NCBI GenBank assembly: GCA_008508345.1
Contig: QNGE01003075.1
Span: 30,574-94,573, forward strand
Length of the DNA: 64,000 bases
Origin: Paragonimus westermani
Taxonomy: Eukaryota > Platyhelminthes > Trematoda > Plagiorchiida > Troglotrematidae
Direction of reading: 5' to 3'
The first letter of the stretch is position 1. Each line of letters opens with the position of its first letter. A program made the position numbers and the translations under genes. The notes below the pieces were generated by a model. That model did no database searches and was not told the origin of the DNA. It saw only the letters and a program-made list of their open reading frames with translations. Below are positions 60,250-64,000 of this stretch, in pieces.

Positions 60250-60979
60250 TTTAAGCGACTCTAAAAGTGTGGATCGATCCATCGAATCAAACGCACCTTT
60301 TATAGTCGAGAAATATGACCACTTTGGCCAGCAGTATACATGAAGCTACTCCGGAATTTGGTGAAGAATGAATGCCATCATATTTCGATCCCAAGTCATG
60401 CGCTGACTACCGGACATCCGCTTCCAGCCCAACCCACTACTCACAAACAACGTACAGTGTGGGAGGTGGTGAGTTGACATTTGTGTGATGTGGCCAACCC
60501 AACGAATTCCGTGAAACGAGACCAACATATTCGTGGATCGATAGTCTATCAGTTCCGAAGACACGTCAGCGAACTTCTTCATGGCTGACACGGTGTTCCG
60601 ACTACTCACCGGTGGTGGAAAACGGGCACCACGTGAATATGCTCCGCGCGAATGGATCAGGTTTCGGAGCCGTACAATATGACTGCCTTCACGGAGGCAT
60701 TGTAAACTCGACGTTTCAATGGACGACTGGGATCATATCAATGCTACAGACGGCGTAAGTTGGCAAACGTCATTCGAGCCTTTGTAATCCCATATATGAC
60801 CTCATCGGACATTCCACCAGCGCCTACATAACTCCCAAGATACATAAAGTTCTTGGCTACTTCCAACCGTTCAGCACCAAGGATGAGAACAGGAGCAAAG
60901 TCCTGTCAAATCTTGTAACAGCACCTTGTATTTGGTAGGTGAAAAAGCCACACCAGTCTGACGAACTGAACTGTTGGTG
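60250..60979 (-). repeat. 730-bp inverted duplicate, right copy
   Basis: Identical in reverse complement to 35104-35833, with no indel noted. It ends exactly at the N at 60980. Here the RT entry segment continues (with damage) into the downstream RT at 60.2-59.7 kb. Confidence 0.9.
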
Positions 60980-60980
60980 N

Positions 60981-61800
60981 CTCTAATCTGACAGATGTTC
61001 TGGGCTCCCTATGATCTCCCACAGATTAGGGCGATGTCGTTTGCATACTCTGTGTCTTGAAGTCGAGTGCCTAGGAACGATTTCACGTCACCATATTTGC
61101 AGTTTGATAGGGCACACCCTAGGGCCCCGTCATCTACCGCCAAATTTCAATAGGAGAGAGGTGGTCGTACAACGTTGTCACACTTCGCTTGAGCTGCTTA
61201 AGTTCGATGATACGCTATCTTAATCCTGCCCGAGGTCTGATAGTAAATTACTTCCATGATGTTCACATATTTCTCAGATACACCCTTTCTCATTAGATAG
61301 TCCCAGAGTACAGTTGTGTTAACCCATTCGATCGCCCATTTGATATCTAGGAAGACGACTGTTGGCTTTCTCTGTGAACGTCGGAGTTCGAGTATTTGGC
61401 AGAAATTGAAGATGTGATGGATATGTTCATCGCCCGTTTCATTCAGTACACGAAGTAGAATGCCTGCAAGCAACTTTGATGCCGTAGAAATCTGGCTATT
61501 ACCTCAGAGACTTGCACAAAAACCGCAAGCCCTTTTTGAAAATGAGAATGATGTTAGCCAAACTCCAGCTATTTGGACTAAATTCACCGATCCAGTGTTT
61601 CTGGGGCGGAGCCGTCAGCTCTTTAACTACGGCCGGATCTCCATTTAGAAATGGAGCAAGAAGGAGTCTGCCTGATCCGGGTAACCGGTGGCATTTCAGG
61701 AACTTGATTTCAAGAGGGACCACTGTTTCTGAGGCCGGAGAATAGTGAGCAGACCAATGAGCGTAGGCTGAGCCAGAAGGTATAGACGATGGCCAGATGA
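60981..61800 (-). pseudogene. LINE RT fragment with YAND
   Basis: The minus strand reads DPAVVKELTAPPQKHWIGEF, SWSLANIILIFKKGLR, then IHHIFNFCQILELRRSQRKP, VVFLDIKWAIEW, LLRKGV-type MRKGVSEKYVNIM, and DTEYANDIALICG at 61.06-61.02 kb, where Asn replaces the first catalytic Asp of YADD. Frameshifted. Confidence 0.8.
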
Positions 61801-62725
61801 ACTGCCGCTAGAAGTGCTCAGCCCAGAGTCCTAAGCGTCGTTGCGGGTTATGAATAAATTCACCACTAACTTCGCAGATTATCTCGCTCACATCTGGCTT
61901 CCTGCTACCAGCTGCTCGGATGAAACGCTTTAAAGAATTCCCGGTAGCAACGGCCCGCTCCATGTCGATAGTGCGTTGTGATCCATCGTAGATGTTTCCA
62001 GTGTTTCAAGCCTTGCGGGCCGAGTTATATTCCTGCTGGATGAGACATTCCGGACAGCAACAAGAAATTCTAATGATCGCACAGAGACATAGCCAATACC
62101 AATAGTACCACACTTATGCATTGCATGCCGCATGTGTTCAATGTGCTTGGATTTCGTCTGGCGGGTAGGGACCTAAACAAGAGACAAGCGCACACTAGTA
62201 AATGTGAAGCGTCTGTGGCCCTGCTAATTTAAATATGCCAACTTGTGGTTGACGGCAAAACGGCCTCTCACTAAAGCGCAAGTCGAACTTGACACATAAC
62301 AGTGCCTGATCGAAATCCACGAAAGCACTCAAGACTGACTTGCAACCTTAGAAACATCCACACCACCGATAGCTGACGATTATGTGCTCAATTTGTGCCT
62401 ACGACTGGTCCGAAGATGGAAGTCACCGGGTGGCATAGTGACGCCTAGAACTTCGAAAAGTATTACGTGCCAGAAGCAGACCGTTTTCAGCATAGAGCTA
62501 AAACAAACGTTCGACGAGTACCGTAAGAGTGCGGGCCACCTTAGCCACGACCGTCAGCGCTTAGCCTACCTACATGAGCGTTCAAGCCTCCAACCAATAC
62601 CACAATGTCCGTGCACCCGGCGGTGCACAGAAGGTTAGTGGGCTGATGATGAAAATTATCTCAGATTACGTCTGGACTGCAGTCTGTGTAGAAATATGCC
62701 GCAACAACAGACAGCGTTTGTGATG
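61801..62725. other. no supported gene
   Basis: A plus-strand frame at 62384-62638 lacks domains. It may be LINE or gypsy debris. Confidence 0.4.
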
Positions 62726-62726
62726 N

Positions 62727-62933
62727 TGTGATGAGCGCCTGTTGTAATACTTTGTGGTACTTGTTTCATCCTTGAGTTGCTAGGCTATTTATGTTCTCCA
62801 TTTCAGCTGTCATACGTCTATTGTTAGACGAATAAAGCCTATCGCACAGGCCTATTACTCCTTCGCTTCAGACGCGAGATCGTTGGTCTTTGCTATCGAA
62901 TCTGCTTGTTTACAACAATTTATTCACCTAACA
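62727..62933 (+). repeat. possible 5' LTR of gypsy-like element
   Basis: Begins TGTGATGAGC directly after the N at 62726 and may end ...CTAACA; it contains AATAAA at 62831. It lies just before gag. No convincing primer binding site or target duplication was found, so the boundaries are tentative. Confidence 0.4.
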
Positions 62934-62949
62934 ACTACGTGATGTAACG

Positions 62950-64000
62950 GATCCTACATCCTAAGAGGTTTGATGTCAACTCCAACACAGTTAACGTGAA
63001 GAATGGAATCACTGGTTTTGTACGTTCATTAATTTCTTCTTACTCCTTGACAGTCAATCCAAACCACTTGACTACCTTGATCAATCACATCTCGTCCTCG
63101 GTCTCTGGGTATATCTCGGAATGCGATAATTATGACGATGCAGTCTCCATACTACAGGATCCCTATGTGAAGTCGAAGAACGAAGTATTTGCTCGTCACT
63201 TGTTAGCAACTTGTAGACAAAATGGACAGACACTGGATCAGTTTGCCCGAAGACTGTGGTCGCTTGCGAAGGACTGTAACTTTGAAGCCATCACAGCCGA
63301 GCAGAACCAGGACGATGCGATCCGAGATGTTCTCATAAGTGGTCTACAGGTTGTTGGAACAGAGTGTTGAATTTTTGGGTCGCTTTTGATCAGTCTGAAT
63401 CGCTTGCACTGGCGGAAAAGTGGTCTCAATTATATCAGTCCGCTCCGACTAACACCTACACCACTGCAACAAAGGTCTCGGAAAACTCGCTCAGCTCTAT
63501 CAGAGTACTTGAGGTGGCAGCCTTCACCACGTCGACTGGCAAGTGCTTCTTTTGTGGATATGACAAACTTCCCCGTTTGAAGTGCCTAGCTCGAAATGCG
63601 TTATGCAATGGGTTTGGAAAGAAGGGGCACTTTCAAAAGGTTTGCCTGATGTCTCGGAACAGACAACCCTGCTCCTCTATCACCCGTCCGACCATTTCGT
63701 CTATCACATCGGCGGCTGATCCGGACTGTCTTTCAAAGTAAACGCAACTCATTTACAAGCCTTGGTAGATACTAGTAGTTCTGAAAGCTACACACAAATC
63801 TCGCAGTAAGATAATAGTGGCCTCTACCGCCCTGCCAAGTGACACGCGAGGTCACGTCCTGGCGTCGATCAGGTACGAAGATACTGTGTATCAGAGAGTG
63901 AAGCAGCCAGTTTTACCACATTTACGTGCATCTGGTCACGAGTTTCTTAGACTTCATGAAGGCGTTAAAATTCCATTCAGTGGGACAAACCAAAGTTTTT
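62950..64000 (+). pseudogene. Ty3/gypsy-like gag and start of protease, frameshifted, runs off window
   Basis: The frame open to 63370 has gag capsid features (KNGITGFVRSLISSY, DPYVKSKNEVFARHLLATCR, DQFARRLWSLAKDCNF, IRDVLISGLQ). It ends in a stop, and the nucleocapsid is in another frame from about 63364. That contains CFFCGYDKLPRLKC and CNGFGKKGHFQKVC, a zinc knuckle in which the second Cys of the CCHC set is Phe. At about 63734, LQALVDTSSSESY is the aspartic protease motif with DTS instead of DTG, followed by stops. The order LTR, gag, knuckle, protease is typical of Ty3/gypsy elements. Confidence 0.82.

Overview
This is metazoan nuclear DNA of low gene density and moderate GC, most consistent with a parasitic flatworm, probably a trematode. 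The evidence is one intron-rich animal protein kinase C gene with a 38-bp micro-intron, RTE-type LINE fragments whose reverse transcriptase C-termini resemble those common in fluke genomes, Penelope-like elements (PLEs) with GIY-YIG endonuclease remnants, and a Ty3/gypsy-type fragment. The species cannot be fixed from the sequence. Single Ns at 34755, 52094, 60980 and 62726 look like gap placeholders, and they fall in or beside repeats.

The only cellular gene I can support is on the minus strand, 48577 down to 26407. It is a novel-type (epsilon/Pkc98E-like) protein kinase C in nine coding exons. All eight introns are GT-AG and in phase, giving a predicted 942-residue protein. Domain order is C2, pseudosubstrate, C1A, C1B, a linker, an AGC kinase domain, and a V5 tail with turn and hydrophobic motifs followed by an unusually long Ser/Thr/Pro-rich extension. 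Its large introns carry mobile elements: a PLE and a LINE in the last intron (26953-31729), several LINE pieces and half of a 730-bp inverted duplication in the seventh intron (31910-37184), and a second PLE plus a long hairpin in the fifth intron (39401-43727).

Layout: 1-26.4 kb is gene-poor. It holds an inverted-repeat element near 1.4-2.0 kb whose arms carry a hammerhead-ribozyme-like core, a LINE 3' end (7.3-7.6 kb), a tRNA-derived SINE (8.8-9.1 kb), LINE copies (16.7-19.4 kb), a foldback element (19.7-20.8 kb), a tandem LTR-like pair (22.8-23.9 kb) and a LINE C-terminus of a third type (24.0-24.2 kb). The PKC gene spans 26.4-48.6 kb. From 48.6 to 62.6 kb there are mostly broken LINE copies on both strands. 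From 62.7 kb to the end is the 5' part of a gypsy-like element with a gag frameshift, running off the window.

No CRISPR array, rRNA or intact canonical tRNA was seen. No wholly new protein system is evident. The most unusual signals are the hammerhead-like core conserved in two inverted arms, the C-terminal and C1B departures of the PKC, and exact inverted LINE duplications that stop at assembly Ns.
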